A DNA stretch of 64,000 nucleotides from JACMLD01 sp963705285 (GTDB taxonomy: Bacteria > Bacteroidota > Bacteroidia > Chitinophagales > Chitinophagaceae): positions 2,976,001 through 3,040,000 of the forward strand of contig OY970066.1 of assembly GCA_963705285.1 (NCBI GenBank), written 5' to 3'. Both the position numbers and the translations under genes were made by a program. Each line of letters opens with the position of its first letter. Position 1 is the first letter of the stretch. Below the pieces are notes generated by a model. The model saw nothing but the letters and a program-made list of their open reading frames with translations, was not told the origin of the DNA and ran no database searches. This document shows, one piece after another, positions 35,721-43,424 of this stretch.

Positions 35721-36033
35721 GGCGTATATATTAGATTGTGGGCAAAAATAGGGGTTTTGTGGTAATCTCTGATCGCTGAAATGGGATCTCTGATGTCTGA
35801 TGTGGTGATCTCTGATTTCCTATACTTAGATGGGAGGGAATCTCTTATGTCTGATGGAACCATCTCGGATGTCTGATGTGGTGATCTCTGATTTCGTATG
35901 CCCGGGGTGAAACTCTGATGTCTGATGTGGTCATCGCTGATTTCGTTTGCTTCGCCAGGTTCCCGGAAGTAAAGGCTGTTTCTTGTAATCGGTATTTTAC
36001 AATGAAACAAATCAGAGATGATAACATCCGAGA
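35721..36033. repeat. Spacer of ctgatgt word repeats
   Basis: The word tctgatgtctgatgtggtgatc recurs (split as tctgatgt, ctgatgt, ggtgatc): at about 35790-35812, 35848-35885, 35913-35940, with a related reverse form at 36008-36040 (atcagagatgataac, atccgagatcagac). The same word in either orientation appears at 53690-53910 and 54790-54820. No gene; the sucD -7 element is inside at 35743. Confidence 0.7.
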
Positions 36034-37740
36034 TCAGACATGGCTTTGAGGTATGGCAGCTATCAGCTTTTGCGTATACGGTTGCCGGGGATGGTGGTAA
36101 ATCTGCCCGGCAGTACCGGTTTCAATAATTTTTCCTTTCTGCATCACCATAATACGATCGCTGATGTAATGCACTACCGAGAGATCATGCGATATAAAAA
36201 TAATGGTGAAGCGGAATTCCTTTTTGAGGTCGTTCAGCAAATTCAGTACCTGCGCCTGTACACTTACATCCAGTGCGCTCACACTTTCGTCGCATACAAT
36301 AAAAGAGGGACTTAATGCCAATGCCCTGGCAATAACAATGCGTTGCCGCTGGCCGCCGCTAAATTCGTGCGGGTAACGGTAATAATGACTGGGCTGAAGG
36401 CTTACTTTATCCAGCAATTCCATAACCCGTTCTTTTCTTTGCCGGGCAGTGGGCAATACATTGTGCACCTGCAATACTTCCTGTATGGCATTGCCAATGG
36501 TGATGGATGGGTTGAGTGCCGAATATGGGTCCTGGAAAATTATCTGGACATCTTTTCGCAGGCTGCGCAAATGGGCAGCCGTGTAATGCAGTAAATCATT
36601 TCCTTTAAATAATATTTTACCACTGGTGGGTTCTATCAATCGCAGTAAGGTTCTGCCCAACGTGGTTTTGCCGCAACCGCTTTCGCCAACCAGTCCAAGT
36701 GTTTCGCCCGTATATACGTCAAAACTTACATCGTCTACGGCTTTTGTATAATCTGCCGGCTTGCCAAAGAAATTTTTCTTACCGGGATACCAAACGTTCA
36801 GTTGCTGTACTTCGATCAATTTCTCCGGGTGACCATCGTTTACAAGGGCCTTTTCAAATGCAAGTGGTGCTGGTTTCGCGACAGGGGTTGCAGGCTCCGG
36901 AAAAAAATCGCTGACCACGGGCAGCCGTTCACCTTTAACATGCAAAACCGGCCTGCATGCCAGCAAACCTTTTGTATACGGATGTTGCGGATGCTGCATG
37001 ACCGCTTGCACCGTGCCGGTTTCCGCAATATTTCCTTTGTACATCACCACCACTTTATCGGCTATTTCGGCAACCACCCCCAAGTCATGCGTAATAAAAA
37101 TAACGCCCATCTGGGCAGACAGCTGCAATTCTTTTATTAGCTGCAATATGGTTTGCTGCACAGTTACATCCAACGCGGTAGTAGGTTCATCGCAAATCAG
37201 CAGTGCCGGGTTGCCGCTCATGGCCATGGCAATCATTACCCGTTGTTTCTGTCCGCCGCTTAACTGGTGCGGGTAACGGTAAAACATCGCCTCGGGGTTA
37301 GGAAGTTGTACTTTTTTAAATAGATCGATGGTTTGCTGTTTAGCTGCGGCAGCAGATAGCCGGCGATGTTGTAAGATGGCTTCCATCACCTGGTTGCCAC
37401 AGGTAAACACGGGGTTGAGCGATGTCATCGGCTCCTGGAATATCATGGAAATTTTATTGCCGCGTACCTGGCGCATAGTAGCAGCTGGTGCATGCAACAA
37501 GTCAATGGGCGTATGTGCGTCCGCTGCGAACAGGATGCTGCCATTGGTGTAACGCACCGTCTTTGCCGGCAACAGTTGAAGTATGGAGAGTGCTGTTACT
37601 GATTTGCCCGAGCCCGATTCACCCACGATGGCCACAATTTCGCCGCGGTTAACCTGCAGCGATACATCATGCAATACATCATGCGTGCCCTGTTCCGTTT
37701 CAAATGCAACCCGAAGATTGTTGATAGATAATAAAGTCAA
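36034..37740 (-). CDS. Fused dipeptide/oligopeptide ABC transporter ATPase (DppD-DppF type)
   Basis: 568 residues with two complete ABC modules. Module 1: Walker A GESGSGKSVTAL, signature LSGGQKQRV, Walker B LLICDEPTTALD. Module 2: Walker A GESGCGKTTLGRTL, signature FSGGQRQRI and Walker B IVCDESVSALD. An oligopeptide-transporter C-terminal motif (HPQHPYTKGLL, HPRQPYTQKLI) follows each module, as in DppD and DppF. The start is TTG at 37740: an in-frame stop lies two codons upstream and no later ATG would keep the first strand. The membrane permeases and binding protein are not in the neighbourhood. Confidence 0.9.
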   Translation of the reverse strand: MTLLSINNLRVAFETEQGTHDVLHDVSLQVNRGEIVAIVGESGSGKSVTALSILQLLPAKTVRYTNGSILFAADAHTPIDLLHAPAATMRQVRGNKISMIFQEPMTSLNPVFTCGNQVMEAILQHRRLSAAAAKQQTIDLFKKVQLPNPEAMFYRYPHQLSGGQKQRVMIAMAMSGNPALLICDEPTTALDVTVQQTILQLIKELQLSAQMGVIFITHDLGVVAEIADKVVVMYKGNIAETGTVQAVMQHPQHPYTKGLLACRPVLHVKGERLPVVSDFFPEPATPVAKPAPLAFEKALVNDGHPEKLIEVQQLNVWYPGKKNFFGKPADYTKAVDDVSFDVYTGETLGLVGESGCGKTTLGRTLLRLIEPTSGKILFKGNDLLHYTAAHLRSLRKDVQIIFQDPYSALNPSITIGNAIQEVLQVHNVLPTARQRKERVMELLDKVSLQPSHYYRYPHEFSGGQRQRIVIARALALSPSFIVCDESVSALDVSVQAQVLNLLNDLKKEFRFTIIFISHDLSVVHYISDRIMVMQKGKIIETGTAGQIYHHPRQPYTQKLIAAIPQSHV

Positions 37741-38091
37741 AAGTCAAAATTAAAAAGTCAAAAAGTACACAGCATCGGGTGCTAAATACTTTGCTGCTTT
37801 ATCTGCTTCATCCACTTAATCCCTCTGCTAGCTCTGTTAGCGCTGCGCAAAACCTGTCCAAGCAAAAGCTCTTTGTTCTCTTTTTCTCATTCTTCTCTTA
37901 GCCCTCTGCTAGCTCCGTTAGCGCTGCGCAAAATCCCTTCACTCCTCTGCTGGCTCCGTTAGCTCTGCGCAAAACCTGTCCAAGCAAAAGCTCTTTGCCC
38001 TCTTTTTCTCTTTACTCTCTCAGCTCCTCTGTTAGCTCTGCGCGAAACCCCTCCAAGCAACAGCTCTTTTTCTCTTCCCTCTCTTAGCTCC
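37741..38091. repeat. Spacer of ctctgctagctc / gctgcgcaaaa repeats
   Basis: About four imperfect copies of a block reading ctctgctagctc, cgttagcgctgcgcaaaa, then cctgtccaagcaaaagctctttg are present at about 37823, 37910, 37944 and 38024. Single copies lose one or other word. No open reading frame or terminator is seen. It separates the ABC ATPase from the AMP nucleosidase gene. Confidence 0.7.
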
Positions 38092-38862
38092 TTAAAATCG
38101 CAAATGCCTTACCGTTAAACTGCCGTTGATCAATTGTTTTAAAGAATCGATGCCTATTTTGATATGGTTCTCCACAAAGCTGCCGGTTACTTTTTTATCG
38201 CTTTCTTCAGTTTTAACACCTTCAGGCACCATGGGCGAATCACTCACCAGCAATAAAGCCCCGGTTGGTATTTTATTATAAAAACCTACAGAGAAAATAG
38301 TAGCGGTTTCCATATCTATGGCATAGGCCCTTATTTTCTGCAGGTATTCTTTAAATACTTCATCATGTTCCCAAACACGACGGTTGGTAGTGTATACGGT
38401 ACCCGTCCAGTAATCAACCTGGTAATCGCGTATGGTGGTGGAAATGGCTTTTTGCAATGCGAAAGCTGGTAGCGCAGGCACTTCTGGCGGAAAATAATCG
38501 TTGGAAGTACCTTCACCGCGTATAGCAGCAATGGGCAATATCAGATCGCCGATTTTATTGCGTTTTTTAAGACCGCCGCATTTACCCAGAAAGAGCACGG
38601 CTTTAGGACTGATGGCGGTAAGTAGGTCCATCACCGTGGCGGCTGTGGGGCTGCCCATACCAAAATTAATAATGGTAATATCGCCGGCAGTGGCGCATTG
38701 CATGGGCCTGTCGCGGCCAACAATTTCCACGCTGTGCCAGTCTGCAAACAGCGTTACATAGTTACTAAAATTGGTAAGCAGTATATAATCTCCAAATTCT
38801 GACAATTTCTGGCCGGTGTACCGGGGCAACCAGTTTTGAACAATTTCTTCCTTTGATTTCAT
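38092..38862 (-). CDS. amn: AMP nucleosidase (short Bacteroidota form)
   Basis: Hydrolyses AMP to adenine and ribose 5-phosphate. The 256 residues correspond to the phosphorylase-like domain alone (the enterobacterial enzyme has an extra N-terminal domain). Visible landmarks are TIINFGMGSPTAATVMDLL, VLFLGKCGGLKKR, LPIAAIRGEGTSNDYFPP, TNRRVWEHDEVFKEYL and the purine-site AIDMETATIFSVGF with the ribose-binding Met-Glu. Length and motif order match other Bacteroidota enzymes closely. Confidence 0.92.
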   Translation of the reverse strand: MKSKEEIVQNWLPRYTGQKLSEFGDYILLTNFSNYVTLFADWHSVEIVGRDRPMQCATAGDITIINFGMGSPTAATVMDLLTAISPKAVLFLGKCGGLKKRNKIGDLILPIAAIRGEGTSNDYFPPEVPALPAFALQKAISTTIRDYQVDYWTGTVYTTNRRVWEHDEVFKEYLQKIRAYAIDMETATIFSVGFYNKIPTGALLLVSDSPMVPEGVKTEESDKKVTGSFVENHIKIGIDSLKQLINGSLTVRHLRF

Positions 38863-38978
38863 GTGTTAAATTTAATTTGCTATTACCCTGCCGGGATATA
38901 GTAGATTAGTACTTTTGCTTTTGTATTTTGCAATCAGCTAAGATACAAAATTGCCATTGCAGAAAGATTACGTTAATT

Positions 38979-39419
38979 ATGATAGCCATTAACTATCCGC
39001 CGCACCAGTACAAAATACGCGAACCGGAGCAAAAGAAGGAGGAAATATGGGATGATACCCGGCGCCAATGGGTTAGTCTTACGCCCGAAGAATGGGTGCG
39101 GCAGAATTTTGTGCAATACCTGGTGCAGGTGTGTAAATATCCTGCCTCTTACATTGCGCTCGAAAAGAAAATACAACTGGGCGATGTAAAAAAACGGTTC
39201 GATATACTGGTGTACAATGGCGCTGCCAAACCCTGGCTGATGGTTGAATGCAAATCAAAAGATGTACAGATCAGCAAAAAGGTACTTAACCAGGTATTGA
39301 ATTACAATATGGCAGTGCCCGTACCTTATCTTGTTATTACCAACGGGCATTACTGCTTTGGTTATTACCGCAACGGCATCGATATACAGGAATTAATTGA
39401 ACTGCCGGTATATGAATAA
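38979..39419 (+). CDS. HsdR N-terminal-like nuclease domain protein
   Basis: 146 residues from ATG 38979 (the frame opens at 38928). The protein consists of the type I restriction N-terminal domain alone: PEEWVRQNFVQYLV, KKRFDILVYN and VECKSKD give the PD-(D/E)xK arrangement (Asp in RFD, Glu-x-Lys in VECKSK). There is no helicase region, methylase or specificity gene nearby. Single-domain versions are common in Bacteroidota and their role is not established. A -7-like TACTTTTG lies at 38910-38917. The next gene's frame begins at its stop codon. Confidence 0.8.
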   Translation: MIAINYPPHQYKIREPEQKKEEIWDDTRRQWVSLTPEEWVRQNFVQYLVQVCKYPASYIALEKKIQLGDVKKRFDILVYNGAAKPWLMVECKSKDVQISKKVLNQVLNYNMAVPVPYLVITNGHYCFGYYRNGIDIQELIELPVYE

Positions 39420-39511
39420 TGCGCTTCGTGTTTTTTTGGAACACAGATGACAAGGATTATAGGATAAGACAGATTGCTTTTTACTACAAAAATTCAACCT
39501 ACACCGCTGCT

Positions 39512-40102
39512 ATGATAAAAACCTATTGGGTGTTATTTTTTTGTACCTGTATGATTGTGCCGTCTGCTATGCACGGCAATGTTGTGCAACAGTCAGATAC
39601 CGGTCGGTGGATTGATGATGTGCGGGAGTTCCGCACGGCGGTTTACCAGCAAAACAAAGACAAGATCAAATCATATATCGATTTTCCGGTAAGCACACGT
39701 AACAATGAGATCTGGAACATTGTATATGGTGGAAAAGGCCAGGACGCCCAACGACTTGCCCATGAAAACAAACCCTTTACTGAAAAAGATTTCGACCTGC
39801 ATTACACCAAACTGTTTTCAAAAAATTTTGTTGCCGCCTTATTGAAAATTAAAACAGACGAGTTGTACAGGAAAGGCGAAACAGAAACAATAACGTTACA
39901 CGACGGAGCCGCCACTACCTATAAAATGTATGCTTCATTTGATAAAGACCATAAAACCCTGCAACTGAACCTGGCTTTCAAATTTTTAACGGAAGCTGAA
40001 AAAGGTGCGGAACCTGAATTTATAGAATCCAACGAAATATATTTTTTTGATATTACTGCAACCGGAAAAATAAAATTCAGGAAGATAATGATAGCCGGGT
40101 GA
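39512..40102 (+). CDS. Secreted hypothetical protein
   Basis: 196 residues from ATG 39512. The first 23 residues (MIKTYWVLFFCTCMIVPSAM) form a signal peptide, which is why this start is preferred to the upstream ATG at 39419 that overlaps the previous stop. The mature part has no known domain; it is rich in Lys/Glu and ends with a beta-strand-like NEIYFFDITATGKIKFRKIMI. Role unknown. Confidence 0.65.
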   Translation: MIKTYWVLFFCTCMIVPSAMHGNVVQQSDTGRWIDDVREFRTAVYQQNKDKIKSYIDFPVSTRNNEIWNIVYGGKGQDAQRLAHENKPFTEKDFDLHYTKLFSKNFVAALLKIKTDELYRKGETETITLHDGAATTYKMYASFDKDHKTLQLNLAFKFLTEAEKGAEPEFIESNEIYFFDITATGKIKFRKIMIAG

Positions 40103-40120
40103 TCCATCTCCACAAAAAAT

Positions 40121-41152
40121 TTACAATTGCCACCATTGCGTTTGCGGATGGGGTTTACCCAGCATAATAGGCTCGCCTATCATGGGCGTTGTTACGGGCA
40201 GCTGTAGCTCACCAGTTTTTTTTACTACCCTTATTATGGGATCGTTCCAAGAATGCAATGCCAGCGTAAACTTGGCCCAGTGCACGGGCAGTAACAATTT
40301 CGCGCCCAGGTCAACAGCCGCTTGCGCGGTTTGTTCAGGCATCATGTGTATGTGCGGCCAATGCTGGTTGTATTGGCCACATTCTAAGATAGCCAGGTTA
40401 AAAGGGCCGTACGTAGTACCGATGGTTTTAAAATGTGTATCGTAGCCAGAATCCCCACCCAGGTAAAGGGTGTAATCAGGTGCCTGCAATACAAAACCTG
40501 CCCATAATGTTTTACCGCGTGTAATACCCCGGCCCGAAAAATGACGTGCAGGCGTTGCCGTTAGTTGTATGCTGTCTGTAACAGCGGTGGTTTGCCACCA
40601 ATCCAGTTCGGTAATCTTATCGTTATCATATCCCCAATACGCAAAGTGCGCGCCTGTACCCAGCGTGGTGATCACTTTTTTTACTTTTGGCTGCAATGCC
40701 ACAATAGACGGATAATCCAGGTGGTCGTAATGGTCGTGCGTTTGAATAAGCAAATCTATTTCAGGCATGTCTTTTACCTGGTAAGTGTTGGCACCGGGGT
40801 AAGCTTTCACCATAAAGGATACCGGGGCAGCCGAGCCACTAAAAACCGGGTCTACTAAAATATTGATGCCATGTATGCGCAACAGGTAAGATGAATGCCC
40901 GAACCACACAATCACAGGCGCATCACCTGGCAGTTGGTTTAAATTGGTTTGTACAAAGGGTAATGGTACCGGCGGGCGTGTATCTTTTGGCTTATTGAAA
41001 TAAGCCTTGAGCGTTTTCCAGTAAGAACTGTCTTCGGCCAATACCGGCGTATGACTGAGATTTTGAAAAGAATCGTTTTTATAATTTGGCGATTGTTGTA
41101 TGCGTTGAAGTCGTTCTCCTGCCGGTATTTTTCCAAATGCTTTTTTCAGCAT
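40121..41152 (-). CDS. Metallo-beta-lactamase-fold hydrolase, UlaG/NAPE-PLD-like
   Basis: 343 residues. The metal motif HDHYDH is in QTHDHYDHLDYPSI (about 136), preceded by WFGHSSYLLRIHGINILVDPVFSG, which is characteristic of the UlaG and N-acyl-phosphatidylethanolamine phospholipase D branch. Later ligands are ARHFSGRG and YLGGDSGYDTHF; PVHWAKFTLALH closes the site. Activity on phospholipid or lactone substrates is possible. It is convergent with the preceding gene with an 18-base gap. Confidence 0.85.
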   Translation of the reverse strand: MLKKAFGKIPAGERLQRIQQSPNYKNDSFQNLSHTPVLAEDSSYWKTLKAYFNKPKDTRPPVPLPFVQTNLNQLPGDAPVIVWFGHSSYLLRIHGINILVDPVFSGSAAPVSFMVKAYPGANTYQVKDMPEIDLLIQTHDHYDHLDYPSIVALQPKVKKVITTLGTGAHFAYWGYDNDKITELDWWQTTAVTDSIQLTATPARHFSGRGITRGKTLWAGFVLQAPDYTLYLGGDSGYDTHFKTIGTTYGPFNLAILECGQYNQHWPHIHMMPEQTAQAAVDLGAKLLLPVHWAKFTLALHSWNDPIIRVVKKTGELQLPVTTPMIGEPIMLGKPHPQTQWWQL

Positions 41153-41249
41153 GTTTTTATTTGCAAGGTAATGGTTAGCGGTTGGCCGGGTGAATAAATT
41201 TAACGGAAATTAAAAACATACGCTTATTTTTAAGCAGCACTTCCATCGT

Positions 41250-42524
41250 TTGAAAAAGAGAATATCAGTATACACAGCATCCGCCATTGTGGTGGCCAAT
41301 ATGATTGGCACCGGCGTGTTTACCAGTCTTGGTTTTCAATTGTCGGCCGTTCAAAATACCATTACCATTATGGTACTGTGGCTGGCGGGTGGCATATTGG
41401 CGCTGTTTGGTGCATTTGCGTACGCAGAACTGGGCACGCATTTTAAAGAATCCGGCGGCGATTATATTTATCTGTCACGGCTGTTTCATCCGTTGCTGGG
41501 CTATTTGTCTGCATGGGCGGGCCTTACCGTTGGTTTTTCTGCACCGGTAGCGTTGGCTGCTATGGCGTTTACCAAATATTTAGCGCCATTTGGTTTACAG
41601 GGTAATGTGTGGCTGGCCATTACCGTTATAGTGTTGATTGGACTGATGCATAGCTTCACTATCCGGCACAGCAGCCGCATGCAGAATATTTCCACGCTGG
41701 TAAAAGTGGTGTTTATTGTAGCGCTTGTAATAATCGGGTTGGTGTTGCCGGGCGGGGCGGTCAATGCATTCAACTATTCTGCCAACTGGCAGCAGGAGAT
41801 AGCAACGCCCGGTTTCGCTGTTTCCATGATCTATGTAGGCTTTGCTTATACGGGCTGGAATGCAGCTGCCTATGTGGTAGATGAAATTGACAACGCACCG
41901 CGTAACTTGCCCCGGGCACTCATCATAAGCACCCTATTTGTAGCCGCCTCTTATTTATTGTTCCAGTTTGTTTTATTGAAGCATGCATCGGTGCCCGCCA
42001 TGGAAGGCAAAGAAGAAGTGACATTCATTGCTTTTGATAACCTGCTGGGCAATGCAGGAGGCAAATGGGTAAGCGTATTTATAGCTATACAATTGGTGGC
42101 CACCATCAGTTCTTATTTATGGGTAGGGCCCAGGGTTACACAGGCCATGGCTAAAGAGTATAAATTATGGCAGCCACTTGCTAAAACAAATGCCCATCAT
42201 ATACCCGTTGCGGCGCTGTGGTTGCATGTAGGTATCAGTATTCTGCTGGCATTAACAGGTTCTTTTGAACGGGTTTTATTGTATGCCGGTTTTGTGTTGC
42301 AACTGATGGCTTCTTTAACTGTTGCCACCAGTCTTGTTATTCGCGATAAAAGACCCGGTTCATTTAAAAGCCCTTTCAAGCCTGTACTGCAAATCATCTT
42401 TTTGTTGTTCAATACATGGGTGCTCGTGTTTACTGTTATAGACCGCCCGTTAGAAAGCCTGATCGGCATAGGTATCCTGCTGGCGGGGGCAGTAGTGTAT
42501 TATTTTGATAAAAAGGTTTATTAG
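41250..42524 (+). CDS. APC-family amino-acid permease
   Basis: 424 residues and about twelve membrane helices. The first helix has the substrate-binding SAIVVANMIGTGVFTSLGF of amino-acid/polyamine/organocation carriers. SGGDYIYLSRLFHPLLGYLSAW is the conserved consensus region after helix 2, and VGFAYTGWNAAAYVVDEI follows in helix 6. Substrate is not deducible. The start is TTG at 41250 (MKKRISVYTAS); no upstream ATG is in frame. Confidence 0.85.
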   Translation: MKKRISVYTASAIVVANMIGTGVFTSLGFQLSAVQNTITIMVLWLAGGILALFGAFAYAELGTHFKESGGDYIYLSRLFHPLLGYLSAWAGLTVGFSAPVALAAMAFTKYLAPFGLQGNVWLAITVIVLIGLMHSFTIRHSSRMQNISTLVKVVFIVALVIIGLVLPGGAVNAFNYSANWQQEIATPGFAVSMIYVGFAYTGWNAAAYVVDEIDNAPRNLPRALIISTLFVAASYLLFQFVLLKHASVPAMEGKEEVTFIAFDNLLGNAGGKWVSVFIAIQLVATISSYLWVGPRVTQAMAKEYKLWQPLAKTNAHHIPVAALWLHVGISILLALTGSFERVLLYAGFVLQLMASLTVATSLVIRDKRPGSFKSPFKPVLQIIFLLFNTWVLVFTVIDRPLESLIGIGILLAGAVVYYFDKKVY

Positions 42525-42577
42525 TTTTTAGTTTGGAGTTCGTGGTTCAGAAGTTCCAAAGTTCTCAGTGTGCCGCT

Positions 42578-42629
42578 GTACAAAGTCTCCGACTTTGTAC
42601 ATTGTATGTTCTTACGGGTCTCCGACCCG
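42578..42629. repeat. Pair of GTC-TCC-GAC hairpins
   Basis: GTACAAAGTC tcc GACTTTGTAC (42578-42600, perfect 10-bp stem) is followed 15 bases later by CGGGTC tcc GACCCG (42615-42629, perfect 6-bp stem). Both have the same apex GTC-TCC-GAC with different stem sequence, suggesting conservation of apex and of pairing. Confidence 0.75.
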
Positions 42630-42729
42630 AATTCAGTAGCTCTGCACATGGTACAGCAACAATTATTAATTAATAATTAAGAATTAAAGAAAATTTACCT
42701 CTTTAGGGTATTGTCTTCCGCTTTTCGCA

Positions 42730-43185
42730 ATCATAACTTGCAGCTGATAGTATCAAGTATTTAGTATTTAGACTACCGGCAATTGAAGAGTATAAAGTAT
42801 GAAGTATATAGTATTTAGACCACCGGCAATTGCGTCGCACAAAGATTTTAGTATTTAGACCACCGGCAATTGCGTCGCACAAAGATTTTAGTATTTAGAC
42901 CACCGGCGTCTGAAGAGTATATAGTATTTAGTATCCAGTATTTAGACTACCGGCAATTGCATCGCACAAAGATTTTAGTATTTAGACCACCGGCATCTGA
43001 AGAGTATATAGTATTTAGTATCCAGTATTTAGACCACCGGCAATTGCATCGCACAAAGATTTTAGTTTTTAGACCACCGGCATCTGAAGAGTATATAGTA
43101 TTTAGTATCCAGTATTTAGACTACCGGCAATTGCATCGCACAAAGATTTTAGTATTTAGTATTTAGACCACCGGCTTCTCAGTAG
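42730..43185. repeat. Tandem repeat array (40-bp and 87-bp units)
   Basis: Two 40-bp units (accaccggcaattgcgtcg, then cacaaagattttagtatttag) begin at about 42819 and 42859. From about 42868 the unit becomes 87 bp by insertion of gtctgaagagtatatagtatttagtatccagtatttag-type sequence and repeats three times, to about 43150. Copies differ at a few bases (gcgtc or gcatc; ctacc or ccacc). The 98-residue reading frame across it is only the repeat translated in phase. The rest of the 900-bp gap (43190-43420) is AT-rich, ending in aaactataaact words before the 43425 start. Confidence 0.85.
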
Positions 43186-43424
43186 CAACAAAAATTTTAA
43201 CGGCAAACAGTTACACAATGCGCAAACATTGGCGGTATAGCCATGCCATAGGTTGTAGCGGGCGAACTCACTAACGCCGGACTTCCGAACTCGAAACAGC
43301 CGGCTAAAAAAACTCCAAACTAAAAACGAAAAACCAAAACCTACAAACTATAAACTATAAACTATAAACCAAAAACTACAAACTATAAACTAAAAAACTA
43401 TTCTTAACAATAAACCTTTTCACT

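Noticed and set aside
38979..39419. Type I restriction-modification locus
   Set aside because: Only the N-terminal nuclease-like domain is present; no hsdM or hsdS and no helicase domain.
42870..43166. 98-residue reading frame with three near-identical 29-residue blocks
   Set aside because: It is the 87-bp tandem repeat translated in phase; no start signal, low protein-like composition, and the repeats continue outside the frame.
42730..43185. CRISPR-like array
   Set aside because: The units are contiguous with no unique spacers of constant length, unit length changes from 40 to 87 bp, and no cas genes are present.
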